A DNA stretch of 64,000 nucleotides from Druceiella hillmani (GCA_039881145.1 JAYKKI010000095.1:6438501-6502500), one strand, 5' to 3'. Shown: positions 39,449 through 52,225, numbered from the stretch's first letter. Numbers and translations: made by a program. The notes: a model not told the origin generated them from the letters alone.

Positions 39449-40453
39449 TTATCGATTCTATGACTATAGCAACTTAGATGGCGAAAAATATAACTCGAAG
39501 GTGATACCCATAAATTGTAAAATCAAAGCTATATATAATCCGACATAATTTTTCATTATAATAGGTTAATGTAACTGTTATAGTCGCAGCTTTAGTTATT
39601 TTAACATCTATTTACTTTTATTATTATATTATTTAAGTAGAAGAAAAGTTACGTCTGATAATATTGGGTGCCTTATCGAAAGTTGAATTTCTTCTATAAA
39701 TATAAGGTAATTCTATGAGTTAGAATACTAAATCAGATTGATATGGAAAGCAAGAAAAGTAATGAAAATTTCACAGAAGCAATTGTGCCGCAACTGCAAC
39801 GTAGACTACTCTGCTTCTGAGTCTGTTTGATATTTTCAGATGTACAATCTTTTTATAAATAAACAAACAGTTTATTTAGTTTCTTTAATTCTCGTAAGAG
39901 AACATAGTATGAATAATATCGGAGAGATGGCGTTTGCCTCGTACGACTCAATTTATTTTTTCTAGACAAAAATTTAGAAAATAGTGCAAAATTAATCTAA
40001 ATTTTGTAATGTTGATTATTTCAAGGATTAAAAACTGAAGAATTCATATGTACTAGTATATTTTATATATTAACTGATAACTTGACCCGGTTTCGCATAA
40101 TCATGCTAAGTTTTTCTAACTTACTACTTCTTTATAGAAGCGTTAAAACAATATTGAGCCAAATCTTAGTAGGTGTGTTGCTATTGCTATGCTGCTACAT
40201 TTTTATGTATGAAATAAAGGTCGTACGTCTAAAAGACGGATGGTATTTAATCGTATGGCCTGCATCTCGTGTCAATACGTGAAAGCCCACTTCTAATTTT
40301 GCTTACTTATAAATACCGTCATAATTTTTAAACCTTTCGTTAGAACAACACGAAATGTAAGTGAAATTTAATCTATATAATTTGAGAAATATTAGTAAAA
40401 AACTTTATTTGATAAGTTGCCCAATAAACTGTAGATAACTGAGTTGAAAATTT

Positions 40454-40542
40454 ATATTTTCTTTAAGAGAAAAAGGTTTGTTATGATTTTTATGTAATAA
40501 ACGTAAAATTCATAACAAACCTTTTTCTCTTAAAGAAAATAT
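40454..40542. repeat. Perfect 32-bp-stem hairpin, about 89 nt
   Basis: The arms 40454-40485 and 40511-40542 are exact reverse complements, and the 25-nt interior pairs partly. It may be a recent foldback insertion or a precursor of a small RNA. No duplicate exists in the window. Confidence 0.85.
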
Positions 40543-41667
40543 GCGTGTGTGTAACACGCTAATGTGATCTTTTTTGTAGAACTTTTTGACTAATATTATT
40601 CCATACATTGTATTCATGTATATTTAACAATTTAAGTAGCCAAAATACCTTTCCAATGATTACTTCTTTCCGCCTAATAACATTCACAGTGACTTGTCGT
40701 CTAATTTTCACATATTATATCCGTCTAAACCTTTCTCGCGAATTAGTCTATCCACTAATAAATATATTAATAAAATTCCTATAAGTACATAGTAGTTACC
40801 GTGATAATCGCGTACAGGCAGACGAGATGGTGAATTTTGGGTTATAATATGTATTTATTGAACTAAACAATTTAACTGAATATATATTTTATTTTTATGA
40901 CCCCTTCCTCGGGATATAAGCGCTCGATGTGAGAAATATTATCTTTCAATAATAATAATAATAATAATATTTAGATATAACATAATATTAATAATATATA
41001 GAGATATTGTCATAAAGTCTTGGCATGCTGGTCTAATACAGGGAAAGACATACGAGTCATCACACATCATATAGATATTATATCATCATCATCATCATCA
41101 TCATATATATTAATACGCTAAGGTTAAGATGTTACACTCCCTTTTTAGAAAAAACCTCACAACTAATCCACATAAATTATATATCATTTTATAGATAATT
41201 GCTTGCTCTACCGGCATCCACAACTAAAAAATTTATTGTTGCTATTGTTTTTGCAAATTAATTAATTATTAAAATTATATACACAAAACAGCAATGCTGC
41301 CATCTAACGGCTCAACGTCAATATGATTGACGGTCGGTAAAATTTTTGTTTAATTTCAAATCCACTCACGTATAAATAAAGTGGCGCTTTAGCTCAATGC
41401 TTTTATCAAACAAATATTTGTTTGATCTGTCATCTGAGCTTCATAATGGAATAAATAATGCGAAGACTTCGCACGGGTCACGCTAGTCTATATTAATAGA
41501 CAAAAACTTCTTCCATTAAATTGATGTTAAAAATAGTAATTTAAATAATTAAAAAATAAAACAACATAATAGAATAGATAAATTTTTATTTGTTACATAA
41601 AAATTATAATGATTTTTTTCCAAGACTAACTTTTTAAAATTTACATATTTACTCGGGCTTTAAATTT

Positions 41668-41693
41668 TACTAATACTCTTGCTTTAATTCCAG
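41668..41693 (+). other. Branch point and splice acceptor before the orphan gene
   Basis: TACTAAT followed by a short pyrimidine-rich tract and ccag matches metazoan 3' splice-site structure. It suggests the 128-aa frame lies in a terminal exon with an untranslated exon upstream. No matching donor could be assigned. Confidence 0.4.
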
Positions 41694-41749
41694 TCTCAAT
41701 TCAATAGGTGTATTACTAAGATAATCTATATAATTCTTCATATTTATCA

Positions 41750-42136
41750 ATGCATAGAACACGGACTTCCAACGCTTTTAAAATACATCTTTTTCTAAAT
41801 TGTTTTATTGTGCACATCTGTACGGCCAATACTAATAACATAATTCACCTCGGTATAACGACTCCTTTACCGCGACCGCATTCAAATTATAAACCAATCA
41901 CGAGTTACGACTCCATCAAATGCATAGTACGAATCGTTTCGCATAATGATTATTTGCACGGGCAGTATTTTGTTATTCCTGATGTAGATAGAACCGTTGG
42001 AATCGATACAATCGATTACGAAAGTAAAAAAATTTGTAACAAATTTAGACTAAGTTATCTCCTTCAATGTAATTTAACATCTCTTAAAGTATGTAATTTT
42101 AAACCAGAATATTGGACGAAAATGAAACTGTATTAA
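41750..42136 (+). CDS. Putative secreted cysteine-containing orphan protein, 128 aa
   Basis: This is the longest credible open frame outside the MADF gene that is not a repeat. The N-terminus is basic (MHRTRTSNAFK) followed by a hydrophobic stretch (IHLFLNCFIVHIC) and a possible cleavage region TANTNN, resembling a signal peptide. The rest (about 100 residues) has four cysteines (58, 96, 107, 115) and an N-glycosylation sequon NLT at 108-110. A TACTAAT branch-point consensus (41668-41674), a pyrimidine-rich run and CAG (41691-41693) give a good 3' splice site 56 nt before the ATG, with an in-frame stop at 41717 that fixes the start. AATAAA overlaps the stop, with another at 42147. I recognise no family. 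It may be a real small exported protein or a chance frame. Confidence 0.4.
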   Translation: MHRTRTSNAFKIHLFLNCFIVHICTANTNNIIHLGITTPLPRPHSNYKPITSYDSIKCIVRIVSHNDYLHGQYFVIPDVDRTVGIDTIDYESKKICNKFRLSYLLQCNLTSLKVCNFKPEYWTKMKLY

Positions 42137-42152
42137 TAAATGTCAAAATAAA
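42135..42152 (+). terminator. Overlapping poly(A) signals after the orphan gene
   Basis: AATAAA at 42135-42140 overlaps the stop codon, and a second AATAAA lies at 42147-42152. In DNA this AT-rich the hexamer is common, so the support is modest. Confidence 0.3.
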
Positions 42153-43204
42153 AATTGCACATAAAGAAGAAAAATATTTTCCAACTATTTTCTAACTTTC
42201 GGGAAACTTTTTGGTTTTCGGTTTTGTATAGAAAACTATTGAGAGTTTGCTCATTCTTGGCTATCTCTTGAAATTTCAGAAATTAAAAAAATTACTGAAT
42301 TTTTAATAATAAGCATATAGTCCGTACGAATAAAGTATGAAGGTAATATTATCTATAGAATTTCAATAATTATAGAAACTTTTGTGATCCAAAAAATGTT
42401 TTAATATCTGTTTCATCATTTAGAATATAACCTGGTCATATTTGTATATTCATCATTTAGAATGCAACCTGGTCATATTTGTATGTGTATCGATTGGTAA
42501 TACTGTAGTATTTGCTTTCATACCCAGGTAAGGCTTCCTTTTATTGTTGTATGGATTGAAGCACACTAGACCAATCGTATATGTTGTATAGATGGGAACA
42601 TACTAGATCAATCATAAATGCGCTTGTAACTGTGAGGTTAAATTGGCACTGTCGCTTTCCATTTGCACTCTGAAAATATATAAAAGGACAGAAGTCCATG
42701 GCATACTTTTAGCACAATAAGTATCAATATTTTTCAAAAAGGAAATATGCAGAAGCAGATTGAAGAAGTCACAAATGGCTAAATTAGCATGGTATTTAAA
42801 GAAAGAGCTGAATGTCTCAATCACTTTCCATGCTGGTATTCTGAACCATTGCAAGTAACAACGGCCCCACTATATTTACAGCGGTTACGAGATTATATGT
42901 AAAACCATATGAGTTAATAAATTTATATTCAGGTGTTGCTAAATTAAATTAGCTAGACGGCTTCTTCAAGTTTTCGAGAAAAGGACAAGATTATTACAAA
43001 ACATATTTTATGTCGTGCGCTATTTGAACGTTAATACTAGTATTAGATGCCCTGCGGTGCACGCAGTCAGTGACTGGGCGCTAAACAGACTAATGTCTCG
43101 ATTCACTGAGTACGATTTGAACCTACTCAGTGAACTATATGTATCTACTATACAATCACAACCAATTATCAGTTACAGTTGATATGATTTGGTTTAGATA
43201 CCGA

Positions 43205-43600
43205 GAATATCGATTTTTGAGGTTCCGCAGCCCTACTAGGAACCGTTATAGTTACGCCACATCCGTCTGTCTGTCTGTCTGCCCGTCTGTATGTCACACC
43301 CGTTTTCCGTTGTCCTTGTAGACTATTAAAGCTTTAAATCTGAAATTTGGCACGATTATAATTATTTATAACGCCTCTAAAGTTGTAATTTTTTTCAAAA
43401 AATATGTTTTGGTTACCTCCCCCTCGATGAAAAGTGGTCTTATTTGTTTTGCGTACACCCCACTATCTAAGATGTTGTAGAATAGGTTTTTCAAATATAT
43501 TAGGAGTGTGTTATGAACTCTTTTTCGATACAGGGAACCGTTTATGAGATATTAATATTTAAAGTTGTCATTTTTGTTAAAGTTAAGGGTCTCCATCCTC
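43205..43600. repeat. Lepidopteran dispersed repeat with 'tccgtctgtctgtc' core
   Basis: Reads ttttgaggttccgcagccct, catccgtctgtctgtctgtc, aatttggcacgattataa, then acctccccctcgatgaaaag. Same class as 10.75, 53.0 and 55.5 kb. Confidence 0.6.
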
Positions 43601-43844
43601 TACCAGCTTAAATCAGAATAGTAATATAAATAACGAAGTTGAAAGGGAAATTATCACAGCTAATAGACTAGTTTACGAGTCCATTAACTTATGACATTTA
43701 TCTGGGTCTGTAAAAAATTCAGAGAAACTCCATAAACGTAAGTTAAATCAACTTTGTATTTTGAAATGTATATTGAATATAAAGATATAAAAGGTAAGAT
43801 ATTTTCCTTGTGAAAAATTAATATTTGTAAATCTTCTCCTCAGA

Positions 43845-44285
43845 CGTGTCGCTCTTGATAGAGCGGTCGTGGTCATGATGAGGCTACATCATCATTGGTG
43901 GTTGATGTGACCCTCCTCACAATTTCTCGCCATCTTAACCTATTGGCCGACATCCTAGTGTATTTATGTAGAGGGTCCCTAACTGCTGATTTATTTGGTC
44001 AGCCTATCGCATGGATGATCTGTCACGCGGTACGTCGCCTTCCACCCTTCCCTGGATCACCAAACGCTCTATGGAGTCATTGTTTCGCCTCGAGACATGG
44101 TCAAAGCACTTTAAAATTAGAGGCTGTACTATGGTTGATAGACGCTGCGCGATTCCAAGTTCTTGAAGTATGGTGTTTGTACGAAATACTATCCATGACA
44201 CTCCCAGTATTTTCTTCCAGCACCATATCTTTAGGGTATCTATTTTCCGCTTTTCCAGCTGTCGCAATGTCTACCTCTCGGATGC
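43845..44285 (-). pseudogene. Decayed LINE (RTE-like) reverse transcriptase tail
   Basis: The minus strand reads RKIDTLKIWCWKKILGVSW, RTNTILQELGIAQRLSTI, ILKCFDHVSRRNNDSIERL and VIQGRVEGDVPRDRSSMR, a clear match to the end of lepidopteran endonuclease-reverse transcriptase elements (RRxDAFExWCWRRML...RTNxSILxEL...FGHVxRR...GKVEGKRxRGRSPxRW). It retains an 87-codon open frame, so it is younger than the copies at 3.1 and 18.8 kb. Confidence 0.8.
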
Positions 44286-45104
44286 ATATAAAAATATGTG
44301 GAAAACTTGTGTTCTTACGAGTCTGGTTTTAGTGGCTTTATATATAATATTTGTAAATAGTTTGATAGAAATATTATGTACTCACCCTGATACTACTTGT
44401 CATAAGAGGCTAAATGTAGGCAGAACCCTCACAGTACTTGATGAGTCTTTACTTGTTTGTAATTGCTAATGCTAATATGTACAACCGCAAATTGATAATT
44501 TTCCATCGTTTACCAATTATAAATTATTTGGACGCAAAAAATAAATATAGTCAATTGAAAAAATATATAGGCAATTTATATTCCATAATATGTAATAATA
44601 CAAATTAAAGAATTAAAATAAATCATTGATATAATTATTTAATAAGACAGTCAATGACCTAAGAACGGTGTCAAAATGAATCTACTAACGCAGATCAGTC
44701 GGTAGTTTATGGGCCGTACAGTCGGTAAAAGCCCTTATCAACATATCTGTAATTATCTATGTTTTATCTCTAATAATTTTAAGATATATTTTATTTAGGG
44801 AATGGGTAACAAAATTTAATTTCGGTATCTTCATTTGAATTTGGTTAAATAACCGGCATATTTTTAACCCACGAATATTAAGTCGGATGAGATTGCATGC
44901 AAAATAATATAGAATAATATAGAAAATGTTTCTGTTTTTAGCATCGTACTTTCCTAGTAAATTTCGTCTGCCATTCAAAGGTTATGGACCTTTGATAAAT
45001 TTGTTACTAATATGCAAACATAGATAAAATCAAATCTATTGTATTTTTTTTTATATAAAAGTGTTACAAATAACGTATATTATGAGTATATCGGTATATA
45101 CGCT

Positions 45105-45235
45105 TCAATCATGTATCAGTAAAAAATGTCATAATTTCATTAAAATCCGTATCAGTAAAAATGTCATAAATGTTGAAATCATGTATCAGTAAAAAATGTC
45201 ATAATTTCATTGAAATCCGAATTTCGACATTAATT
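45105..45235. repeat. Local duplication around 'atgtatcagtaaaaaatgtc'
   Basis: A block of about 60 bp is present twice with a shorter third piece between. Confidence 0.75.
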
Positions 45236-45779
45236 TTTTAGAAACGTTTGATAATTGTCAAATAATTCCTTAACGTTTCCTATTCAGTGTGATGTACGGA
45301 ATCATCTGTACGACAAACAGACACTTCCTCTGTTTTAGCTTGTATACTAGTGAACCCATAATTCCCTGTTTACATAAATGAACTTTCGAATTACCTCGAT
45401 GAGATCAATACACATTTGACTATTAAAAGGTTTCGATCTCCGAGTCAAGAAAACTTGAAAAGGCAGTTTCTTCTTCATAAATGGATAATTTGAATGAAAA
45501 AGAAAAAAAATTAAAGTTTAACTCAAAATAACAATGATGAATTAACAATGATGAGTTATATCATTTATCAAAATCAAACTATTCGCCTCAATATCGATGT
45601 TCTGTACAAATATACCGTCACCATTGTATATACAGAATAATTTACACGTTATAGCGAAAAATGTCGTAGTATTCAATGATTTTTTAGCGAGTCGTACGTT
45701 CAGTGTGCATATTTAACTACCATTGACTAACGTATCGCTAATATGTAAATACACATAAATACGAGGCCGTTGTTATTCA

Positions 45780-46225
45780 TAAAAGCGCTCAATATAATAA
45801 GGTCGCGCGTGTAGGGTCTCGCTCGCTCCGAGCGGCGCGGCGCGGGCGTCGTGTTCGCGCGCGTCGAGTCCCAGCTAAGCCCCCAGTGTCGCCTCGCTGC
45901 ATTCACCGGGCGAGTTATGTTTCCGAGTCCGTGACGAAGCGATTCTCCGCGGATAAAACTTCCCATCGACATGGAAACGCCATTATTTAAAAACATAGAT
46001 TTGTTACGAACCGTCGGCTATTGGAATTTTGTTCCGAGGCGTACCTAACGCCCCGAACGGATTAGTTCAGCATGCTTTGATGTTGAAAGTGCTTACATTA
46101 AAATCCTCTAGAGCAATGTTGGCCAGACTTTCGTTCGGAATTATTTACCAGGTCCGCAGTCGCCGTCTGTGCACTAGGAGCTGCTTTGTCGGCGAGCCGT
46201 TTAGAATTTACGACGGATTGCTTTA
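45780..46225. promoter_or_regulatory. CpG-rich island, possible promoter or first exon
   Basis: The strongest GC/CpG peak in the window (gagcggcgcggcgcgggcgt, tcgcgcgcgtcgag). Short frames on both strands (65 codons plus, 89 codons minus) have no recognised family. It stands alone more than 12 kb from the MADF gene. It may be the start of a gene or noncoding RNA, or a conserved regulatory element. Direction unknown. Confidence 0.4.
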
Positions 46226-47069
46226 AAGTAAATTCGTATTTCTATCAATAAAGCTATAACTATAGTCTAATGTACTAAAATTAATATCTTTATGAAAATA
46301 TTAAACGATATTGATTTTATAATAACTAATTAATTATCCTAATTGATATCATAAACAATGATAATTTTTTCCTAAAGTCGCGGGTCAAAGTTAGCGAAAT
46401 AATAATAAGTTAGTTAGCGTATTGTAAATAAGTTAGCGTAGAATTAAATTGAGAAAGTCTAACTCGGCATCGCTAGTATTACACTTGAGTCCAATTTTGT
46501 TAAACTTGTTGAAAGTAACTTTAAATATAATTAAGATTAACTTATCTTTCGTTAAATTACAAGCAAAACATTTTATTTTTACTTTGAATATTTGGTCTTC
46601 TCTATTCGCCATTCATTTTCAACACTCTTAAGGGTTGCTTTTTCTTTCATTAAGTAAAAAATTGAATAATAGTTAGGGTATATTAATATATCACCTGGAC
46701 AGGTATTCGTTGGTAAAAAAACAAAATACATCTATTAAATAGAATATTGTATTACTTTACTAGAAAAAATGGGATATGTTGAAATAATCAGTTCACAAAA
46801 ATAATACTACGAGTAATGTTAGGTAAACTTGAACGAAATATTTGTTTGAATTGGTAAATATTAGATGTTTGATTCTGTAGCTATACCGCTCTGACATGCA
46901 AGTACCATATATGTTTATTTCCCTCTTACGCACTGCTGAATCAGGTTTATTTAAATAATTATCATAGGATCGAAAAAAAACCTTAATCTTTCTTTTCTTT
47001 GATCTATTGAAAATTCAAATTTATTCCTCCGAGAATCATTCGAGTAAACAAAAATCATTGTATCAAGCT

Positions 47070-47550
47070 GATTATCAGTGGAATGAATTTATTGATTTAT
47101 TGAGAGTTTAAGCGAAGTGTTTTCTATAGGTATTCATTGTATCAAGTATCAAGCTGATTATCTGTATCAAGTATCAAGCTGATTCATTGTATCACGTATC
47201 AAGCAATTCGTTGTATCAAGTATCAAGCTGATTATATCAAGTATTCATTGTATCAAGTATCAAGTATTAAAGCAATTCATTGTATCAAGTATTAAGCTGA
47301 TTATTTAATTCATTATCAAGCTGATTATTTAATTCATTATCAAGCTGATTATTCATTATCAAGCTGATTATTTAATTCATTATTCATTATCAAGTATCAA
47401 GCTGATTATTTAAGCTGATTATCAAGCAATTCATTGTATCAAGTATCAAGCTGGTATCATTGTATCAAGCTGATTATCAGTAGAATGAATTTATTGATTA
47501 ATTGAGAGTTTAAGTCAAGTGTTCTCTATAGGTATTCATTGCCGATAATA
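47070..47550. repeat. 'Tatcaagctgatta' minisatellite with duplicated flanks
   Basis: Irregular array of tgtatcaagtatcaagctga and ttaattcattatcaagctga units (47130-47475). The segment gaatgaatttattgattta to ctataggtattcattg lies on both sides (about 47080 and 47483), so the array expanded inside a duplicated stretch. Confidence 0.85.
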
Positions 47551-47587
47551 CAAAAATGACTTGGACTAATTTAAAAGCGTAGCATGA

Positions 47588-47818
47588 ATTCAAGCGTTAA
47601 TCGATTGCTGGAAGCTTGGTGAACGAATTGGTAACACCGAGTCTTTATCTGGAACCAGAGAGGAATTCGTGACAGCATTGAGTGACGGACTAAATAGCAT
47701 TATAAGGTTGTGGTACAATGGTTATCTCTATGTAATATGTGCAAAAAAAGACAAAAGTATCGTGCGAAGACGCAAAAAGTGTAATTGTCTGAAAGCTGCG
47801 GCTCCATTGTTTGAGTAA
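47588..47818 (+). pseudogene. Unrecognised 76-codon open segment without start
   Basis: Open from a stop at 47585 to TAA at 47816, beginning IQALIDCWKLGERIGNTE and including SGTREEFVTALSDGLNS. Composition is protein-like compared with surrounding frames. There is no ATG and no clear splice sites. It may be a gene fragment, a transposon fragment or chance. Confidence 0.2.
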
Positions 47819-48238
47819 TTGCCTCGTACAAGAATTATCCATGCATTATCTGGTTGATGATGCGTGACTGCTGGATTATTGGTGCAATATGATTCATAGC
47901 AATGTACAGGGAGTAAAGATGAATACGATAAATCCACAGAGAGATAATTCGCTTAGATATCTAGAAGAGAAGAGCAAACATAAATTTTTGAAATTTTGCA
48001 TTAGGAACAAATTGTGATCGTTTGAATTTCGTTTGAAATTAAAGAAAAATAAATGACACTCTGCAAATTTAACTTCTATTTCATAACTCCTTTGAGGTAG
48101 CTTAATTATCAACAGATTTATGAAATAGACACATTCGTTTCGTCGGAAAAATTCAAGTGTTTTTGGTTTTATGAAAAAAAGTAAATATTTTACTGAATTG
48201 ACAAATGACATTTCATAAGTTGATAATAAAAACTGTGG

Positions 48239-48244
48239 AATATA

Positions 48245-48279
<35 letters not shown>

Positions 48280-48291
48280 GTATATATATAC

Positions 48292-48329
<38 letters not shown>

Positions 48330-48345
48330 GTATATATATATATAA
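48239..48345. repeat. Interrupted (TA)n microsatellite
   Basis: Over 100 bp of TA with tacata and tgtata breaks. Confidence 0.95.
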
Positions 48346-48769
48346 TTTTTTTTTTAATTTCAATTTTTGAGCTTCAATAACTCTGGAAACGCCACAAATT
48401 TCGGAAAACGGTTTGACGATTCCGTTCGGGATATTGAAGAAATTTACTTCTATGCGGATTGATGATCGACTTAACCATGTCATGATCGACTTAGCATTCT
48501 TCATATATGTTATAACCTTTTAGTACATGATACCCATCTTACTATTAGTAATCCTAAGCAAAAAATAAGTAGCCAAGTAGTAACAAATTAACCGATATAA
48601 AGTTAATATTTCTCGTAAAAAACAGATTGTTTTATTTTTAAAAACAATTCGGTGTTCCTAGCCTCTCCCATTCATTAGATCCAATCACTAATTTTCTGTA
48701 TATAATGTGTTTTTTAATCAACAGTTTCTGTTGAGGTAGTTTTATTAATAAACGGATACTTTCACACTT

Positions 48770-49085
48770 TACAAGTTATGCCCACGACTTCGTGGCATAA
48801 CTAGTAAATCCTTGCTAACTAGTAAAAGTTCTATGACCATAAAGTTTACTAAAACACTAATATAAAGCGTTGACAGTATCAATATCGTAAAATTTACCAA
48901 GTCAGAGTATTTTTTATAATCTGTAATATTCAGATAAAAAGTATCCAATATTTAGCTAGAGGATATAAACTATTATCATACTAAATTTATTAAAAATCCG
49001 TCCAGTATATTTTGTATGATTGATTAACATTTTGATTGAAGAACATACGACAGACAAACAAAAATTGTAAAAACAATTTTCTGGC
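48770..49085. repeat. Decayed dispersed lepidopteran repeat
   Basis: tatgcccacgacttcgtggc, then aaaatccgtccagtatatt and acgacagacaaacaaaaatt: the usual text of the 3' part of common lepidopteran repeats. Confidence 0.45.
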
Positions 49086-49884
49086 TTCAATTATCTTTCC
49101 ATACGCTAAATCAATCATTGTTTTTAAAACGTTTTCACTATTTTATAGTTTTTTTATATGTATAAATTGCACACCCAGGGGTGTGTACTTTATTATCAAC
49201 TAATTTTGATAATTTTACAAGTACGCAACTTTTAATACAGATTTTTGGAAAGATGAGATCTCCTTTTAAAAGGAAAATCATTTTTAATTTTTTTTTAATA
49301 TTTGTTAGGATCTAAATTTATCTTTCAAAAATGAAATGAGTTTCCCTACGTTGGTATGCACGTACGCATGTACATATGAGGATACGCCATAGATCGCAAT
49401 TCTATACCAATTTTGGTGATTTTATTTTCTGTCAATTAATTAATAGAAGCCCATTGATTTTTCCTGTGATTTACCGATTTTTTTAAATTTCTTCCCTTTT
49501 TCCCCTTTTCACGTCCTTTTTTCATGATCAGAAGAGAAGATAGAAGGGACAAGAAGTCCTTTCTCTTTGCTCGCTGTCGTTTTTAGCCTTTTTATTTTAA
49601 TTTTTTTTTTATAATTGTTTATTTAATAAATAATAAAAATACGCGGAATTTGTTACCAAAGATTAGGTGTTTCTTTGAAAACGATTTCGATGTATTGTTA
49701 TCTTTTGTTACCAATGATTTCGATGTGTTCCTCTATATTGTTTGGCATATCGTATGAAAAGATAAGTTCTCAAAATTTGTTTCATAATTTTGCTTATTAT
49801 ATCTTCATGAAAAAGGGAATTTGGAAGCTTACGCTAAGGTTGTATAAAAATTACGATGATTCTGTCGTTGTGTTAAAGATATTC

Positions 49885-49887
<3 letters not shown>

Positions 49888-49943
<56 letters not shown>

Positions 49944-49948
49944 TATAT
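49888..49948. repeat. (TA)n microsatellite
   Basis: About 26 TA units then gcatata. Confidence 0.95.
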
Positions 49949-50279
49949 AAATACAAATTTTCTATGCAATACTTTCTAATAAAACATTCAATTATACTTC
50001 TGAATATGATATGTAAACCCATATATTTTACCTCCTCCTAGTCTACATTCGTTCAAGCCTACTTCTTCTAGAGTTATTTAAAAGTCCCGCCAACATTTAA
50101 ATTTGTTTTGTTTATAGCATATTCCTAGTCTAAAATATATCAATTACAAAATAAACTTTGTGCATCCACCCAACTGCTTCTTTTGTCTGAAGTATTAATA
50201 TACAAAACTTTACTACAACCTCTGATTTGAAATATTCTTATCTCTATTTTGAGGAAACACTATTAAAAAACAATGTCAT

Positions 50280-51065
50280 AGTACTCTTACTCTCTGTTGC
50301 ATAAATCATGCCAATATACTCTTATACACTATTGAATAAATTTTATCAATATACTATTAAACACCATTGAATAAATTATTTCGATATACTCTTAAAAACC
50401 ACTGAATAAATTATGTCAATATACTTTTACACACTATTAAATAAATTATATCAACACACTCTTATACACTACATATTAAATTATGTCAATATACTCTTAC
50501 ACATTATAAAATAAATTAGATAAACGCACTCTTATACACTATTGATACAATTATATCAATATACTCTTACAAATTATTAAATTAATTATGTCAATGTACT
50601 CTTAATAACTGTTGAATAAATTGTGTTAATATACTCTTATACACTATTGAATAAATTATATCAATATACTCTTACACACTATTAAATAAATTATGTCGAT
50701 ATACTCTTATATACCATTAAATAACTTATGTCGATATACTCTTATACACTATTGAATAAATTATGTCAAAATACTCTTACACACTATTAAATAAATTATG
50801 TCAATATACTCTGACACACTATTAAATTAATTATGTCAACACACTCTTATACACTATTGATTAAATTACGTCAATATACTCTTACAAATTATAATTAAAT
50901 CAATTATGTCAATGTACTTTAATAACTGTTGAAAAAATTGTATTAACATACTCCTATACACTTTTGAATAAATTATGTCAATATACTTTTACACACTAAT
51001 AAATAAGTTATGTCAATATACTTTTACACACTATTGAAAAAGTTATGCCAGTATACTCTTCATTT
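50280..51065. repeat. About 36-bp minisatellite, some 22 copies
   Basis: Unit tcaatatactcttacacact followed by attgaataaattatg, with frequent substitutions. Array of about 0.8 kb. Confidence 0.95.
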
Positions 51066-51544
51066 TCTAAGGTAACCTAAAATATCTTCCTAAGATTACG
51101 AAAAAACTGCGTAGTAAGTGCTAATCAGTAGTTTTTCCTGCTTCGCAGAGCCTTTGCTACACAAATCTCGGCAACACAAAGACTTTGCAACTGACATATG
51201 AAATTATATACAAGGGTTTATAGCAAAGCGTATTTTCAACTGACAGCGCCAATCCCGTGAGATTTCAATGTTATTTGGGAATACACGCCGGGATTCACTC
51301 TCCGGTTTCCGTTTACAAACGGCTCGGCGTCGGGATTATAACTACATTTATTTTTACACCATATTTATTTTAAGACGAAAAAGCGTCAACATTTCTAAAC
51401 ATATCACGTAATTTATTAAATATAATATTAAAACTTATACAGGAAAGAAGCTACCAATGTGTATAAAATGGTTTGTTAAATAGTCTTCTATCTATATAGT
51501 GACATTATGTATAAATAAAAAATAAAAGTAACTGTCAAACACGA

Positions 51545-51660
51545 ATAGAACTCGCACTACTAGGGTTCCGTACATATTTAGACATTTATAAGTATTTAAT
51601 GGTACATAATATTTCTATTGAACTATTTACAAAATTTTAATTATTTGGAAGGTTATATTG
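51545..51660. repeat. 'Actcgcactac' dispersed repeat, copy 4
   Basis: The least decayed copy: aactcgcactactagggttc, cgtacatatttagaca, taatggtacataatatttct. It directly abuts the 48-bp minisatellite, whose unit begins with its ttggaaggttatattg end. Confidence 0.65.
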
Positions 51661-52218
51661 TCTAATATATATATAAATATTTTGTCTGCTATATTTGGAA
51701 GGTTATATTGTCCGATATATATAAATATATTGTCTGATATATATATATAAATATTTTGTCTGCTATATTTGGAAGGTTATATTGTCTAATATATATCAAT
51801 ATTTTGTCTGCTATATTTGGAAGGTTAAATTGTCTGATATATATAAATATTTTATTTGATATATTTGGAAGGTTATATTGTCCGATATATATAAATATTT
51901 TCTTTCCTATATTTGGAAGGTTATATTATCTGATATACATAAATATTTTGTCTGCTATATTTGGAAGGTTATATTGTCCAATATATATAAATATATTGTC
52001 TGCTATATTTAGGAGGTTATATTATCTGATATATATAAATATTTTGTCTGCTATATTTGGAAGGTTATATTGCCTAATATATATAAATATTTTGTCTGCT
52101 ATATTTGGAAGGTTGAAATTGTCTGATATATATAAATATTTTGTCTGATATATTTAAAGGTTATATTGTCCGATATATTTAAATATTTTGTCTGCTATAT
52201 TTAGAAGGTTATATTGTC

Positions 52219-52225
<7 letters not shown>
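51640..52225. repeat. 48-bp minisatellite, about 12 copies
   Basis: Unit tatttggaaggttatattgt plus ctgatatatataaatatttt plus gtctgcta. As 48 is divisible by three it yields a false repeat protein (SAIFGRLYCLIYINIL units, 51756-52148). It runs directly into a (TA)n tract. Confidence 0.95.

Noticed and set aside
41082..41104. atcatcatc run as a functional element
   Set aside because: Ordinary trinucleotide microsatellite.
51756..52148. 130-codon frame with 16-residue repeats
   Set aside because: Produced by a 48-bp minisatellite made mostly of A and T.
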